Of a DNA stretch of 64,000 bases, positions 42,094 to 55,300 are shown one piece after another. The translations under genes were made by a program, and so were the position numbers. The stretch covers positions 124,001 to 188,000 of the forward strand of contig JADNRY010000062.1 of the NCBI GenBank assembly GCA_015501585.1, in the 5' to 3' direction. The DNA is from Rhodocollybia butyracea (lineage: Eukaryota > Basidiomycota > Agaricomycetes > Agaricales > Omphalotaceae). Each line of letters begins with the position of its first letter. The stretch's first letter is position 1. Under the pieces are notes generated by a model, which saw nothing but the letters and a program-made list of their open reading frames with translations, ran no database searches and was not told the origin of the DNA.

Positions 42094-44387
42094 TTACATC
42101 TCTGGAGCTAGAGATACTTTTAGTGGCATCGAAGCCGCCTTGCCATCAGCAAAGGGCTGCAAGGTAGGAGATACATGTTGGGTGATCTTGGCCTCGGTAC
42201 ACTTAAATTCAAATGAGCGCACAAGGGCAGCAACAATTATCTTCAGTTCCAATACACCTGAAATGAAAGAAGCTCAGAACGCGCGTTGAAAACGAAGATG
42301 ACGAAAAATAATGGAGTGTATGCAAAAGCTCACCAAGTCGAAAGCCGATGCAACTTCGTGGTCCATCAGCTGCATTTTAGCATTTAGCATGGGGTCAATC
42401 AAGCAATTTACCTCGAAAAAACTTCCGAGGTACGAGATACCACGTACAAAATGAAGACACTCCGGCCCACGGTCCGTGAGGGACTTTGTCTGGGGAAGGA
42501 ATACCTCCGGGCTTGGTCGGCTTGGTCCATCGTTCAGGAACGAATTCGTCTCCGTTGTTTCCCCAGACTTGTTTATTGACATTGAGAAGGGTCCAAGGGA
42601 TCCGGAATACCTGAATATGTGGACAGTGCTGGTTTGACTTGCAAACAAAATACAAGACAGACACAAACCTGGCCGGCTTTGATAGTAAGCGAGGATATTA
42701 TTTCCCCATTCCCAGTATGGATGGGTTGGCTGAGCGGTATCACATCGTCATGTACGGCTATACGATCTGTGGGTGGGCCAACGGGGTGTAACCGTAACCT
42801 TAAGATTAAAACACGGCCTGTCATAAACATATCTCTAGGCATAAACTCGAACATACCCCTCTTTTACTACAGCATTGAGATACTCCAGCTCGACAATACT
42901 GTTGTAATCAAGAGAACCCACTGTTCGAACTTCGTGCCGGAGCTTGTCTTGAATCGAAGGATTTCTGGCTAAATGGAGCAGTATGAAGTCAGTGGTGACT
43001 GCGGTTGTCTCGTGCCCAGCTACGCTAAATGAACGATTATGAATTAGTACTAGCACACTCAGATTTCGCCCTACGCACAAAAAGGTTGTGATCTAGTATG
43101 GAAGAATAAGCAAATTACCACAGTATCAGCGGCTGCACTTACATTGTCAAGTAGTTCAGTGGTAGTAAGTTGGGATTCCTCCTCCGAAGTCTGGTTGACG
43201 TTAAGTAGAATAGACAATATATCGTTACCACCCATATTTTTGGAGTCGTCTATCAGAAGTTTTCCCGCGAGTTTGTGTACGATCTGTCTAGTTACGCCGT
43301 CTCGAAAAGCAGGTATGGGTAACCTGGTAATCCAAGGAAAAACAGTAGTCAGGATGGGTGCCAGGAATCCCGCGAATGTTCGCAACATAATCACGTCTTG
43401 ATGCCAGGCAGCACTGATTGCTTTCGCTTCTTTACTCTTACCGCCTTCGAAATCGTGTCCAAAGCCGACTCGTCCTATGATATCTAGACTGCACCTAGTA
43501 CGTGAAAAGATGCGCCAAAATCCTACAACTTGAACTTACTTACGTGCAAGCAGACATGACAGGGACCAAATCTACTACAGTGTTGGGACCTCTCAGGGTG
43601 GAACGGAGACTTTGGGTCATCTAATACAATATATGAGCGCGTGCTGGTGACATTGACATGCATTCACCAACATTGTCTACACAGAAAAAAATATCGTCGG
43701 CCATGGCCTCGACAGAACTCGATCTAAGGTATTATGTTTAGCATAGACTTTCATCACACTGGCTGGGAGCTGTACGTACGTGAATGCTGGTGCTAGCTGT
43801 CTGCGCTGGTATCTATGGACTTCGCCTTCAGCCCATACAAGACCCTTTCCAACGAGTCTTGCGATTATCCGCAAAAATGCTGGTGCTTTCCCTAAAGACC
43901 AACCAATGCTGGTAAATGCAGCCGAAAGAGTCGCATAGAAACCTCAGGAAATGTACCATAACTGTCAGAGTTTTGGAGTATGTGTTGAACAGCGGAGTTA
44001 TCCCCCACAATGACCTAGAGCGTCGGAAAACAGTCATAGGTCAGATTTGTTTCACGAGAATTAGTCCGATCCCATTGTGCACGTACAATGTCGGATTGGA
44101 ATAGCGCTGCTTTGACCCTATACACTAGCCCAAACGATTCAGCCCACTTGACGTACATTTCAGAAGCCTCATGTTGGAAAATTTCAAGCTCATGTCCCCA
44201 TATCCAGCTCGTCTGCTGCGAGGACTAGGGTACAATTTAGTTTGACAAAATTGTCAATGAAATTAGAAAAACTTACAACCATTGGAAGCTTCTGTACTGC
44301 GTTCCCTTTAAGCTTCACATATCTCCAGAACAAGTAGGAGGATCCAAGGATGAGAACACTGAGAGGAAGCGAGTAGCTGCCAATCAT
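42094..44387 (-). CDS. cytochrome P450, array copy 3
   Basis: ATG at 44385-44387, TAA at 42094-42096, same splice pattern as the other two copies. Motifs: anchor (SLPLSVLILGSSYLFWRYV), SWIWGHELEIFQHEA, GLVWAEGEVHRYQRRQLAPAF, ITTFF on a 14-nt exon, AGHETT, the ExxR helix, ERW and an intact heme loop FSDGPRSCIG. It shares the FSDGP heme loop with copy 2 and the residues LLHLARNPSI in the I-K region. It appears functional. Like its siblings it should be a membrane-bound monooxygenase needing NADPH-cytochrome P450 reductase; the substrate is unknown. Confidence 0.85.
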
Positions 44388-44859
44388 AATTGTTCCAAAA
44401 GGTTTTGAAAAGAGAAGGACAGGTAGTGATTTGACTCTTAAGGCCTTACCTCATTCTCACGCCCTTCAACTATACCAGAATTTTGACAATGTTTATGATG
44501 GTGTCAGCCAGTCATATACATGTTTGAGGACTGTCCCAAGCATTACTGACTACTTTCGTTGGAGCTTGAGTTGCACTATCAGCCAATCAGTTGAATTGTG
44601 AATTCAGAAGTACAGAAACTTGACCAAAATGGTAACTTCTGCTTGTGGGTGTTGGCGTGGGTGTAGGTAGAGGGTTCAGTACTCAGTACTTAATCAGGTC
44701 GGCTTGAATGATGTCATCGTCGAATCGGCAACCACAACTCTCACAACTCTCACTACTGCTTCTGTACTGCTCAGTAGTGTTTGTGATAACTCGAGAAGAC
44801 TCAGACTCAGAGACTGCGACATGGTGGACATCCTTCGAATCATTCACATGGTCGTCTTT
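44388..44859. other. upstream region of P450 copy 3
   Basis: Contains sequence shared with the region upstream of P450 copy 1 (tatcagccaatcagttg, tgtgaattcagaagtacag) and the presumed promoter. No gene. Confidence 0.45.
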
Positions 44860-45660
44860 CATATCCTAATATAAATGGACGCTGGCTGCGACTCGGTACT
44901 TAACGTACTCAGCCCTCTAACTAATATCCACAACCAAAATCCTCCCATTAACAAGCCCAATTATAAGGATGCTGCTCCAATCGATTGATGCCTGTACCCG
45001 GTGCAGCGGGAGGATCAGTAAAAACAATCGTGTGAGGTCTGAGAATAGATGTGGTTGTCGAGAAAGTTGAATAAGGAAATTGCGCGACCTATCCCTCCTT
45101 CGACATGGATCTCTAGGGATCGCCCCAGATCAGCCAATATCAAGCCTGGGAAGCTAGATATTTCGCTTGTAAGCGGAGGGACATTGGCGGTTATGATGTA
45201 GAATGGGGACGGTATGGTACCGAGATACGCTGGGACTCCATCTGAATGGGTTGCGGTTATTTTGAGGATATTGTGGAAAATATCATCGGAGGTGTGGATC
45301 CAAAAAGCTTCTGAAGTGGCTTATAGGCTAAGATCTGGATAACCAAAGTAAGTACCTCCATTCAGCCAGCGTAGTAACGTGCTTTGTGGACGCGTCAGTC
45401 CTCCATTCTCCTTCTAACACTCTTTACTCTGGATCAAAGCACATAGGTGAATAAACAGTGAACGAATGCATACGCAATACCTCACGTATGCATGGTAACA
45501 TTTCGCACAGACATCCATTTTCCTTTCTTCATATGGGGCTTCGAGCTGCTTCGTCTTGCCAGACATGCTGTATGTTCACGGTTCCGAATTTTTCAGCTCT
45601 GAATGCGAAGGCGTAGGCCTAGGCGTAAATATTTAAATCGTCGATTCGGAATCGTAGTCA
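44860..45660 (-). pseudogene. decayed MYND zinc finger gene copy
   Basis: Aligns along its length with the intact MYND gene at 37404-38303 (shared stretches include tccaatcgattga, gatctctagggatcgc, agaatggggacggta and the finger region near 45480-45540). Several deletions and frame breaks are visible, for example loss of most of the segment equivalent to 37900-37960. No open frame of useful length remains. It is the upstream partner of P450 copy 3, mirroring the intact gene upstream of copy 1. Confidence 0.75.
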
Positions 45661-46267
45661 ATAAGCAGCAATAAGCGCTGAAACTGTTATGGTATGTTTG
45701 GTAATCCAGATTCCCTCAGAATTTCAGTCTACTTAACGGATGCGGATGCGATTTCTGAACAATGATTCTTTTTAATGGTCTAGATCAGCTTCTAATTGCA
45801 TGGCAGGGTAAGCCTTAGTCCTTCTAGGAAAGAGATGAGTATCAACTTGTAAACTTGTGGGTGGCAAATGTCGCTGCCGCCGCCGTTGAGCCTAGTAGAC
45901 CAGTGCAAATTGGGGCACTGAAGTCAAGTTGCATTGATCACCCTCTCGGCAGATCGGGAATTATGGCTCTCATATCGGAGGTCCTCACACGCACTCCTAC
46001 TTCTCAAAGTGCGTACTGTCGAATGTTCCTCTAGCTTTGTTGCTCACGATCTAGCCTATATACGCCAGTATGATGTAGATGATCCCTGTGGACATCCTAG
46101 TAGGTCGACCCTAACGATGAGTTGACGCGGTGGCGCTCCGTCCGATTCGGTGAAAAGGGTGGTCCGGACTAAACTTTTACTATATATCATATCAGCCGGT
46201 ATGGTATCTCAAAAGCTACAATTCCGAACCCACTGCACTTCTTGCCACGTACTACTGATAGTCAGCC
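45661..46267. other. intergenic region upstream of the dioxygenase gene
   Basis: No supported gene. Candidate TATA sequence tatatatcatatcag at 46180-46195 lies about 80 bases before the start codon of the next gene. Confidence 0.4.
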
Positions 46268-47569
46268 ATGACTTTGACCACTCTGCGTAGCATTTCCGAC
46301 CTCGAAGGATTTGACGTTTCACCTGTGTTAGGCTTCGTTCCTCTGGAGGGACTCATTGAATGCCTCCCAGCGAGCCACGTAGCAGTGGAGGATCTAGTGC
46401 GGAGGCCCGAGCTTCCAGAGGCAATGCGAAGCTTCGTGTTGCGAGAAAAGGTGGCGGCCTTCCCGTCTAACCTCGACTACACGACACTAACGACGGTGCA
46501 ACTTCGACGAGCCATGGTCATTCTAAGTTTTGTAGCACACGCCTACATCTGGGGTAACGAGATGGCCACGCCGTTGGACGAGTTGCCTGGACAGTTGGCT
46601 GTTCCCCTTGTACAGATTGGTGACCTACTTGGCATTGCTCCTTTGGGCACCTATGCTACCACTGTTTTGTGGAATTGCAGACTAGCAGTACCGCAAGTGG
46701 GTTGGACGAAGGAGAATGTCATCATTGACTTTACCTTCACAGGTACAGAAGATGAAGAGTTGTTTTATAATATCAGGTGAATTTCTCTTGCGCACGCCAA
46801 CTGCATCTTAGTACTCATCGTGAAACGTAGCGCGCGGATTGAAGTAGAAGGGGGGCGTGTTTTAACTGATCTACTTTCCATCGCACTCGCAGTGAAAAGT
46901 CTCCCTCTAGAAGGTGCGGGGGAGGCGCTAGCATCCATAGCAACACATTTTGACAGCATGAGAGAGGCTTTGAAGAAGATGACGGAAATTCTCTCCGAGA
47001 CATCGAAGATGGATACGCAGTTTTTCTACTGGCACATGCGACCCTACTTCGCTGGGTGGGAATTATGCAGCAAAGGAGTACATTACAAAGGTGTCGACGC
47101 AGCTGATGTCTTCCGCCGTTATCCAGGGATTTCAGCCGCACAGTCGTCGCTCTTTCAGGCTCTCGATATTCTCTTTGGAATTGAGCATCACAGTGCCTAT
47201 CTGACTGGTGTTCGAGTTCATATGCCCCACTCCCATTCGCGCTTCCTGGAGGTACTAAAGAAAACTGTTGATGATAGTAATCTGCAAACCTTTGTGCGGG
47301 ATCATGATGACCTTAGTCACAGGTATAATGCTTGTTTGGATCTACTGAAAGGTTTCCGTCTGCTACATATGTCGCGTGCTAAGAAGTTCGCTGTCGACGA
47401 GGCTTCCAGACCGGACAAGGTGCCTTTTGGGCTGGCAAAAACCAAGGACACAGGCGGTGGTGCTCAAGGAGCTGGGGGAACGCAATTGGTACCTTTCCTG
47501 AGTGGTCTTGCTAAAGATACTGCAGACGCAAAGATACCACGAACAGGCCTAGACGTTGTTTCGTATTGA
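46268..47569 (+). CDS. indoleamine 2,3-dioxygenase
   Basis: Two exons, 46268-46776 and 46831-47569 (54-nt intron), encode 415 residues, typical of fungal IDOs. IDO is a cytosolic heme enzyme that opens the indole ring of L-tryptophan to N-formylkynurenine, the first step toward kynurenine and NAD+. Family landmarks: FVAHAYIWG in the N-terminal domain, MRPYFAGW, the GISAAQSSLFQALDILFGI block, MPHSHSRFLE, YNACLDLLKGFRLLHM (this His matches the proximal heme ligand), and the C-terminal GAGGTQLVPFL loop. The start is the first ATG in frame with these motifs. No other kynurenine-pathway gene lies in the window. Confidence 0.93.
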
Positions 47570-47684
47570 ATCTGTTAGATCGCATGCACTACCTTTTACA
47601 TTGTTTACATATGTACACTCGAATAATAAGCAACCCAAAGCAAATGGAGCATAAGTACTATGCAAGAACGTGTAGAACTAGAAC

Positions 47685-49845
47685 TTAATCATAACCAGCG
47701 ACATGATAACTTGGAATGACGATGAGCAAGTTTGATAGATACCAAAACCTTTGACCTGGTTCAGAGCTATCCGGGCCATCCACCTCAATGTTTTGTTCGT
47801 CCGCCTCTTCAGCCTTCAAATCCGTCTTTCTCGCCATCTGTACCCACCCGCCACTCAAACCCATACCCACTCGTAACAGCTTCGCATTCTCCGTTTCAAG
47901 CAAGAGAGTTATCGAATGTTTGCAAGGATCATGTGCCAAATCGATATTGAGGGCAGCCAAGGCATTCGAGTGCACATCCGAATCGTTTTCATATTTGACA
48001 CCTTTATCATGTACAACCACTGGCCCACGGGACGTACCTCGAATATGAGGTACGGTCGATTCGTCTTCTTCCACGGATGGCTCCCATTCCAACCATGGTT
48101 CCAGCACTACCTGACTCAAACGACTGGTCAAGTCCGCTTCAACTGCTCTAGCTGATGGACCGGTGGCTTCGTGAATGGCTTTGTAGGGTATCGCATCTTC
48201 AGCAGGGTGAGAAATAGACTGAATCCTCCTCATACTCCATTCTACGACCCCGCTTGTATGAGTGAGCGGAAGAGCCGTAGGGCCGAGAATGGGAAAGAGA
48301 GTTTTGGCCACCCACTGCATGTTTGCATCGTTGCCTATGCTCCATGGATCACTGGAACTCTCAAGGTCCTCCGGCATTCCCCATTGCCCAGAAGAATCAA
48401 GGAGTGCTGATTTACCCCACTCGCCAGAGTCGTCAAGAGGATCGAGAGTGTTGGCAGCGAGGATGCCATCACGAGCTGGATTTTCGTCTGAAACGGGAGT
48501 ATGCACAGATTCAAAGCTGTTGGCAGAGAACCTAGCTTGAACTGGTGTTTCAGGAGCGTCAGAGTCAACATTCACGGCATCAGTGTCCATCTCAAGCTCA
48601 GGTAAAGTCACATCTACGGGAACCGGTGTCGACGACGTTGTCGCAGCTGCTGTAGAGCTAGTGCTCTCTGCGTTTGGCGCGTCGACGATTGCCGTATTTA
48701 ACCAGGCTTTCCTTGACAATTCGTCTTGCTTGGCTTGTACACCAAACAACTTCTCGCAACCTTCGCAGAAATGGTCTTCCCAAGGAAGCCGTTTGTTGAT
48801 TTCTGAAGTAAGAGGGAGCTGAGAATAGGCAAGGGTGATGATGGAACGAGACTCCTCGAGAGAAGCTACGGTTTCGGGCTCCGATTTGAAAACTTCATCT
48901 TTGAGTAGAAATTCCATATAGAAGCGGACGAGATGTGGGATCAGAGTGAGATTAGCCTCGTTACTGAAGAAAGAAGCTTTGTTAGTGAAACATAGCGACG
49001 GGAATAGAACTACGCCAACGCCACATTATAGAATTAGACACTTACTAGTGCAAACCTTGCTTGCGCAAGTAACTCGACAAGTAAATCTGCACGGCTCTAG
49101 CTGGATTGTTCAGAAACTGGGTTGTGCGATCTGTTTCGTGTTCACGAAAATCTCCATCGAGCGCTTTGACCTCTCCCGGATCTGCGACAGCTATTGGCTG
49201 TGTTTCGTTAGATTCCGTAGCGAGTTCAGGTTCATCATCTATCTCGTCGTCAGAGTCATTGTGCTTTTCCAGCTCCTTCTGTTCCTGCTTCGGTTTCCAA
49301 ATAGGCATGTGATTCAAGATTCCAATGAAAATTTGAAACTAATAAGAGGTGATCAGGTTGCCATTATTTCGATGAGTAGATGTCTTGCCTGGTCCCACAT
49401 TTCTCGAACATGCCTGGTTTTAGGCCAGGTGCGACCTCCATTGAAAGCACGCGTTACTTGATGAAGTCGATCTACTCGATGGTCGTTACTAGAAAGAGAA
49501 TGAGAAAAAAAGGCGAAAATGATGGGCTAGTTTTTACCTTTGATAAACTTCTCCACTCTTTCGCCTTCCAAGATCCTCCCACTGTTGGACCCATGTCAGA
49601 GACTGAGATTCAGGTGGAACAGCGATGGAGGGAATGTTTGTGGCCCTTTTAGAATTAGTCTTGCAAAAGTCTGTTTTGTGTGGGGGCAAGTCAATTGTGG
49701 GTATTCCGAGCCCGTCTACCTCTGGCCCCTCGTCGCTGTCTTCTTGGATCCTGATTCCCTTTTCCTTGTAATCTTTGAAAGGAATCAGAGTTACGCCCTC
49801 TGGAATCGGAGGAAATGGGGGAAATGTATATGTGTGTGTCGCCAT
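47685..49845 (-). CDS. conserved basidiomycete protein of unknown function
   Basis: Four exons: 49538-49845, 49389-49488, 49046-49338 and 47685-48963, giving 659 residues. The intron 49339-49388 has a GC-AG boundary (CAG|GCAAGA); the others are GT-AG. The N-terminus reads THTYTFPPFPPIPEGVTLIPF. A helical region follows (VDRLHQVTRAFNGG, REMWDQFQIFIGILNHMPIW), then an acidic insert, the block NNPARAVQIYLSSYLRKQGL and HLVRFYMEFLLK. A long acidic, Ser/Thr-rich middle and a C-terminal globular part (NIDLAHDPCKHSITLLLETE) complete it. The order recalls proteins annotated as Arb1-like (Argonaute siRNA chaperone) in agarics, but I cannot support that from motifs alone. There is no signal peptide or membrane segment. 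Confidence 0.7.
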
Positions 49846-50567
49846 ATCTGTACGCCGGAAGGTTGAATATTGGGTGCTGAGTGGCACCAGGGACACGAAA
49901 ACACGCACTTTGGAGTATACTGGCCACAGAACACGTCAAATGGGCATCCAAAAACTTGAGGAGTGATTTTGTTGTTGAAGTGAGGGGAGAAGTGAAGAAT
50001 CGATGGAATCACGCAGCTTGTATCTCTTTATGTATGTAAGTTGTGAAGAATCGATGAAATCACGCAGTCCACGCAGTCCACGCAGCTCTCCAAGTTAGTA
50101 CTTTCTATTTCTGCAATAAGATTTCGGAAGAACTTCGAAGTGACTGCGCGTTACGATCGGCTGACTCAACTGATGCGTCATCAGAATGATCAATATTCAG
50201 GCAAGAGATGGTTAGAAAGCAGAGAAAGCAAAGGCAACCGTTGTTACATAATTAGAAAGTATCGCGAAACAGATTGCTGTAGACCATAGACTGACACTAT
50301 CCCACACGACCAATTTAGTAATCATAGTCATCGGGGTCAGAATTTACGACGTGGGTGATATTGGGGGGCGATATTGAGGGGCCAATCCACGAACGACTGC
50401 GATGGCACTCTGGGAGAGTTTGCAGTCTACCTTCCCTCTGTGGGTCGAGCTCGTTGCTTCTCTCCCCTAGAGTCCGGCTGTTCCCTCGCGGAACCCCGCT
50501 GTAGAGCGGAGCAGTTTATAATACTACTACTACTACTCTTCTGTTTATGGGTTGACCTAGCTCACTG
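49846..50567. other. intergenic region with small local repeats
   Basis: Upstream of the minus-strand gene at 49845. gaagaatcgatggaatcacgcag recurs with one change about 50 bases later (near 49994 and 50045), followed by three acgcagtcc-like units. A (tac)n run lies at 50522-50536. No gene seen. Confidence 0.45.
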
Positions 50568-50581
50568 TAAATGAATCGGAG
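50568..50581. repeat. LINE target site duplication (left)
   Basis: taaatgaatcggag occurs here and again at 57917-57930, where its first four bases may belong to the A-rich tail. A 10-14 bp duplication is typical for target-primed reverse transcription. Confidence 0.85.
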
Positions 50582-51948
50582 GAGAAAGACGAGCCTCTCG
50601 CTAGCACACCGCGACTCTGTGAGATACCTGTGACCCCCAGCAACCAATCCACTCCCAAACCCTCCTCTGCGCGCCTCACCGAGCCTCAACTTGATGCTCC
50701 TCCCGCAAAGAAACTCCACGGTGCTGGTGGTCAAGTAGAACCTACCTTTGTTCCTCACCCTGAACCTCGCCCTCGTCTCACCCCCCCTCCTGCGCAACAT
50801 CAATCCCGCACACCAATCCGTGTCGAAGAGGAGGTACCTGTTATTCGCTTCCCCTTTGGCACCTTCGACGGTCGTCCGTCCCGTCTGCCTGCGATGATGC
50901 ATGCCCTCCCAGGTGACTTTCCCTTCATCACGGGTAGGAATATCGAGGTAGTACTCGATGGCCTTGACCCCTTCCAGGCCAAGGCCTGGTGAGAAACTCC
51001 AGTTGACCAAAACCCTCTCATCGCCACGATTGCTGACTGCAAGAATCTCCAGCAGCCGCAACGCGAAGCAATCATCAAGCGTTTCGTTGCCGGTCTCTTC
51101 AATATCTCCACTTCTGACCTTGACCTCTCCTCCCCATCTGCCTTCGTAAGCCGGATGGCACCCCTGCTAGCAGTCCCATCTCACATCTTATTCGAGGGAT
51201 CGATTCTGACCTCTCAGCCTACCACCTGTCCACCACGGGCCAATTCACCATTGCCGCTGGGGGACAAGCCGTCCACATCTCGAAGCTGTTCTCTCCGATC
51301 GACGGTTTCCTTGGAGTCATCGCCAATCTTACCTTCAAAGACGACGACTCTGGAACTGCCGAATGCACCAACTTCATCCGCAATGCCATCTACTACGATA
51401 ATACAATCCGGAACCTGGTCCTTACCAACATCCCGGAGCAAGCCACCATGACTATCGACGACTTTGGTCAGGAAATCCGGCTCAGCCCTCAACAGCTATT
51501 CACCAGCTGGACTCTTACCATCGTAGTTCACTCCTTGCGTATGGGCGCCGCCGCCATTCCCAAGTCCTCGGATGCGATGGACATGGATGATGCTGAAGAA
51601 GAACTCTTCACTCAGCAGTGGCTGTTGTACTGTCAGCCCATATGCGACTCGGTCGCTGTCCATCAGGCTCTCATGAAGCGGATCGCGAAACTGAACCCCA
51701 TACATCCCTTCCGTGGTCAAGCCCAGTTTTCCGCCGCCGCTTTCAAACCCTGCTACATCTGCTTCGGTAATAGCCACCCTGTAGGTCTCTGCCCCTTTCC
51801 TCGTCTTGAAGGATGGCAGGGCCCGACTGTTGGAACTAACAAGTCCGAGGCGCCAGGAACGTCTGGAAACTCTGGTCGAGGGGGAGGCAGAGGAGGCCCT
51901 CGTGGTCGTCGTGGCGGCCGGGGAAGTAACCGAGGAAATCGTAGATAG
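50582..51948 (+). pseudogene. LINE ORF1 (Gag-like), truncated and mutated
   Basis: The frame is open from the element's first base. It reads a Pro-rich region, FPFGTFDGRPSRLPAMMHAL and LDGLDPFQAKAW, then meets TGA at 50990-50992. It continues in frame (NPLIATIADCKNLQQPQREA) until a frameshift near 51185, after which IRGIDSDLSAYHLSTTGQF and the rest follow to 51948. The C-terminus has a CCHC zinc knuckle (CYICFGNSHPVGLC) and an Arg/Gly-rich RNA-binding-type tail (GGRGGPRGRRGGRG). One stop, one frameshift and the missing 5' end make it non-functional. Confidence 0.85.
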
Positions 51949-52312
51949 ATGATGCCTCTCCTGTAATTGCCTCTACTAATGTATCAAAATGATATACTCT
52001 AATTATCTGTAACCCTGCCTATGCACATTATCGATAGAGTCCTCATCTATCAGCTAATCGTAACTTCAGACTAGCTATAACCAATGTAAGAAATGAGTAC
52101 TGATCCCGCATCGAAGATTGGGCTTCGACCCCACTCACAAAATACAGTCCAGCCCAAATATACCGGTTATACGTAGCACCGGAAAGCTGGACTTGCCTCC
52201 TCTATCCCAGTAGAGTGACCTGCTGGAGCAACCTCTAGGTGAACTTAATCCCCAATGATTGAGCTAACTCAGCAGAAGGTCCTACTCCCGACGTCTTGGA
52301 AGGTCGCCGGGA
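51949..52312 (+). other. ORF1-ORF2 spacer of the LINE
   Basis: 364 bp without coding signal. gcttcgaccccac near 52124 resembles a tRNA B box, but no tRNA fold surrounds it. Confidence 0.5.
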
Positions 52313-55300
52313 GTGTTTTCTGTTCTTTCTTCGAACAATTTTTCTATGGTCGGCGGGAATGGCCTTACAACCCCCTCTGGGTCTAGCCGTAGTGTTGGTT
52401 TGCCCATCAGTCAATCTGCTGCTGGGCTCGGAGGTATTTATTTACATGGTGGGCGAAACGGGATGGGTCGCGAGCTTGGAACTGAGCCTAGCAACCCGAA
52501 TCCTGTGAGGGGAAACCCTACCGTGACTCAGGAGACGGAATTGCTAACTCGGAACCTTCCTTCAACCACATCCCACCCTGTGATACAGGACAGAGGAACA
52601 CCACCTCAATCTGCCACACCCCGGCAAACTAATCCAACACCTAGGACTGGAAATCAAACATTCCAGACAAGTCAACACCAAAATAACCAAACCCTGACCC
52701 CTTCCCAGAATAGGCAACAAACCACTAGTCGCAATCGGGGGCGCTACCGCGCAACACCTATTCCCATCGAGGAAGCCCCAGCACTTTTTGCACAACTCCG
52801 TTCGAGCCAGCGTCTCAATGCCATGCAAACAAATGAACATAAAAAGAAAATTAGAGGGAACCTGACCATAGCGTCCCTTAATATTAAAGGACGTGGTGCA
52901 GATAAAATATCACACCAGAACCACAAATTCCACGATGTGTACTCCTTAATAACTGAGCGCCACTATAACCTGGCGGTGTGCGGACTAATGGAAACGCACT
53001 GGACCCCTGCGCATGTCACAGACATTGAGTCGCGATATGGAAAAAAGATAAAGATCCATAATACCATTAACCCTACGCAACCTAATGCAGCTGGCGTAGC
53101 TATTGTCCTGCATAAGGACTTGGTAAACACGATGATGACAAAAGAATATGTCATTATTGAAGGACGTGCCCTATGTATCACTATCCCGTGGCACCAGAAC
53201 AAGACCCTTACCGTGCTGGCTACATATGCGCCAAACGCGACAATGACTGAAAATATGGACTTTTGGAATGAACTCACAGACAAGTGGCTTACACTGAAAC
53301 TCCCAGCAGTCGATATCCACCTAGGAGACCACAATGTGGTTGAAGAGGCATTTGACCGATCAACCAATAGAACAGACCATCATGGGGCTGTAGAAGCTCT
53401 ACTTCAGTTCAAGTCACTTTTCCGCTTAAAAGATGGATGGCGTGCAACACATCCTACAGAACGAGGTTTTACACATACCCACCATGCTGTAAATGGACAG
53501 GTCTCTCTGTCACGCCTTGACCGGATATACATCTCTGAACATATGATAAATCGATGCATTAAATGGGAAATAACTGACCGTGCTGTAGGCCTTACCGACC
53601 ACCACATGGTAACAACAACTATAACCACACCGGAAGTACCATACCAGGGTAAGGGTAGATATGCAATCCAGCCCTTTTCCTTGGAAAATTCAAAACTTAT
53701 AGTGGAAGTTCAGAAACTCTGCATGAAGTGCAATGAGTCTATAAAATCCAACCCACACAAGGAGGACCCCCAGGTCCTCTATGCCAACTTGAAAACAGAT
53801 ATTGTATCCCTCCAACGGCAAGTAATGAAGACCACTGTTGGTACTGCAAAGAGTAAATTTCTTAAGCTACAAAAAGAGAAGAAGGCACTTACTCAGAATA
53901 TAAATCTAAACCCGGCCCAGAATGCCATTGATATTGCAAAAATCGACCTAGAACTTAGTAAGATTGCACTACGATCCCGGTCTAACAAAAAACTCAACAA
54001 CCGAACCCGAGCAGAGCTTGAGAATGACTCTGTTACAAAACTGTCATGCAACTATATGAAAGAAATAAAACCGCGCGACCCAATCCCAATGCTGAGGCGG
54101 CCAAACTCTGATCCCCCAGAGTACGCTAGGAGATCAGATCAGATGGCTGAGCTAGCCCGGGACTACCATGCTAGTACACAGCTGGACCCTACAGAAAATG
54201 ACCTGGAAACAAAAAACAGTGTAATTGATGAAGTACTCCGACCTAATGTCAAACAGATTGCCACCCCAGAAGAGCAAGAATCCATGGCACCCCCACTTAA
54301 AGACAGTGAGGTATGTAAAGCTCTCCTTGCTGGTGCAAAAGGCAAAGCACCAGGAATTGATGGCATCCCAATAGAACTCTGGCAGAAACTGCACCATCGC
54401 CACATTGCTGACCAGAAGAGCAATCCAAATAATCCCACTTTTGATGTTGTTACCTTTTTAACAAACATTTTTAATGACATTTCAACACGAGGAGTAACTG
54501 CTGGGACTCACTTCAACAGAGGGTGGATGTGCCCTATCTATAAAAAAAAAGATGTGACAGACATAGCTAACTATAGGCCTATTACTGTGCTGAACACAGA
54601 CTACAAGACCTTCACAAAAGCACTTACTGAACGAATAACAGCAGTGGTACCAGGCCTCATACATCCAGACCAAGCAGGCTTCCTCCCAGGGCGAAGCATA
54701 ATTGACCAAATCCACCTTGCCAGTACCTTTATCGAGTATGCAGAAGATGAAATCCAGAATGGGGCTATAGTTGCACTAGACCAGGAAAAGGCATATGACC
54801 GGGTATCTCACAATTACCTGTGGAAAACCCTGAAAGCTTTTAATCTACCGGCGTCCTTTATAAACACAGTCCGCCACCTCTACACAGGAGCCGAAACTTG
54901 TGTCATAATAAACGGAGAAGTCAGCACTCCATACACCCTTACAAGAGGGGTAAGGCAAGGAGACCCCCTATCATGCCTACTTTTTGACCTTGCAATTGAA
55001 CCTCTGGCGGAAATGTTACGCAGCTCTCCAAAGCTCAGTGGCTTTGAAATACCTGGTGTGCCAGAACATCTCATTACATCTCTATTTGCAGATGACACAA
55101 CTGTCTACCTCTCAGAAAATGACAATTTTGATGATCTACAGGAACTTCTTGACCTATGGTGTAAGGCATCTAGTGCAAAATTTAATGTGAATAAGACCGA
55201 AATTGTACCAGTAGGAGACAAAGAATATCGAGCAAACCTCCTCCTCACCCGTAAACTCAATCCCAATGCTGAACCCATACCAGGACATATAAAAATTACT

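Noticed and set aside
47685..49845. Firm assignment as Argonaute siRNA chaperone subunit Arb1
   Set aside because: Only a vague resemblance in region order; no diagnostic motif could be verified by eye, so it was left as a conserved unknown.
52110..52140. A tRNA gene suggested by a B-box-like gcttcgaccccac
   Set aside because: No A box or cloverleaf could be built around it, and it lies in the LINE spacer.
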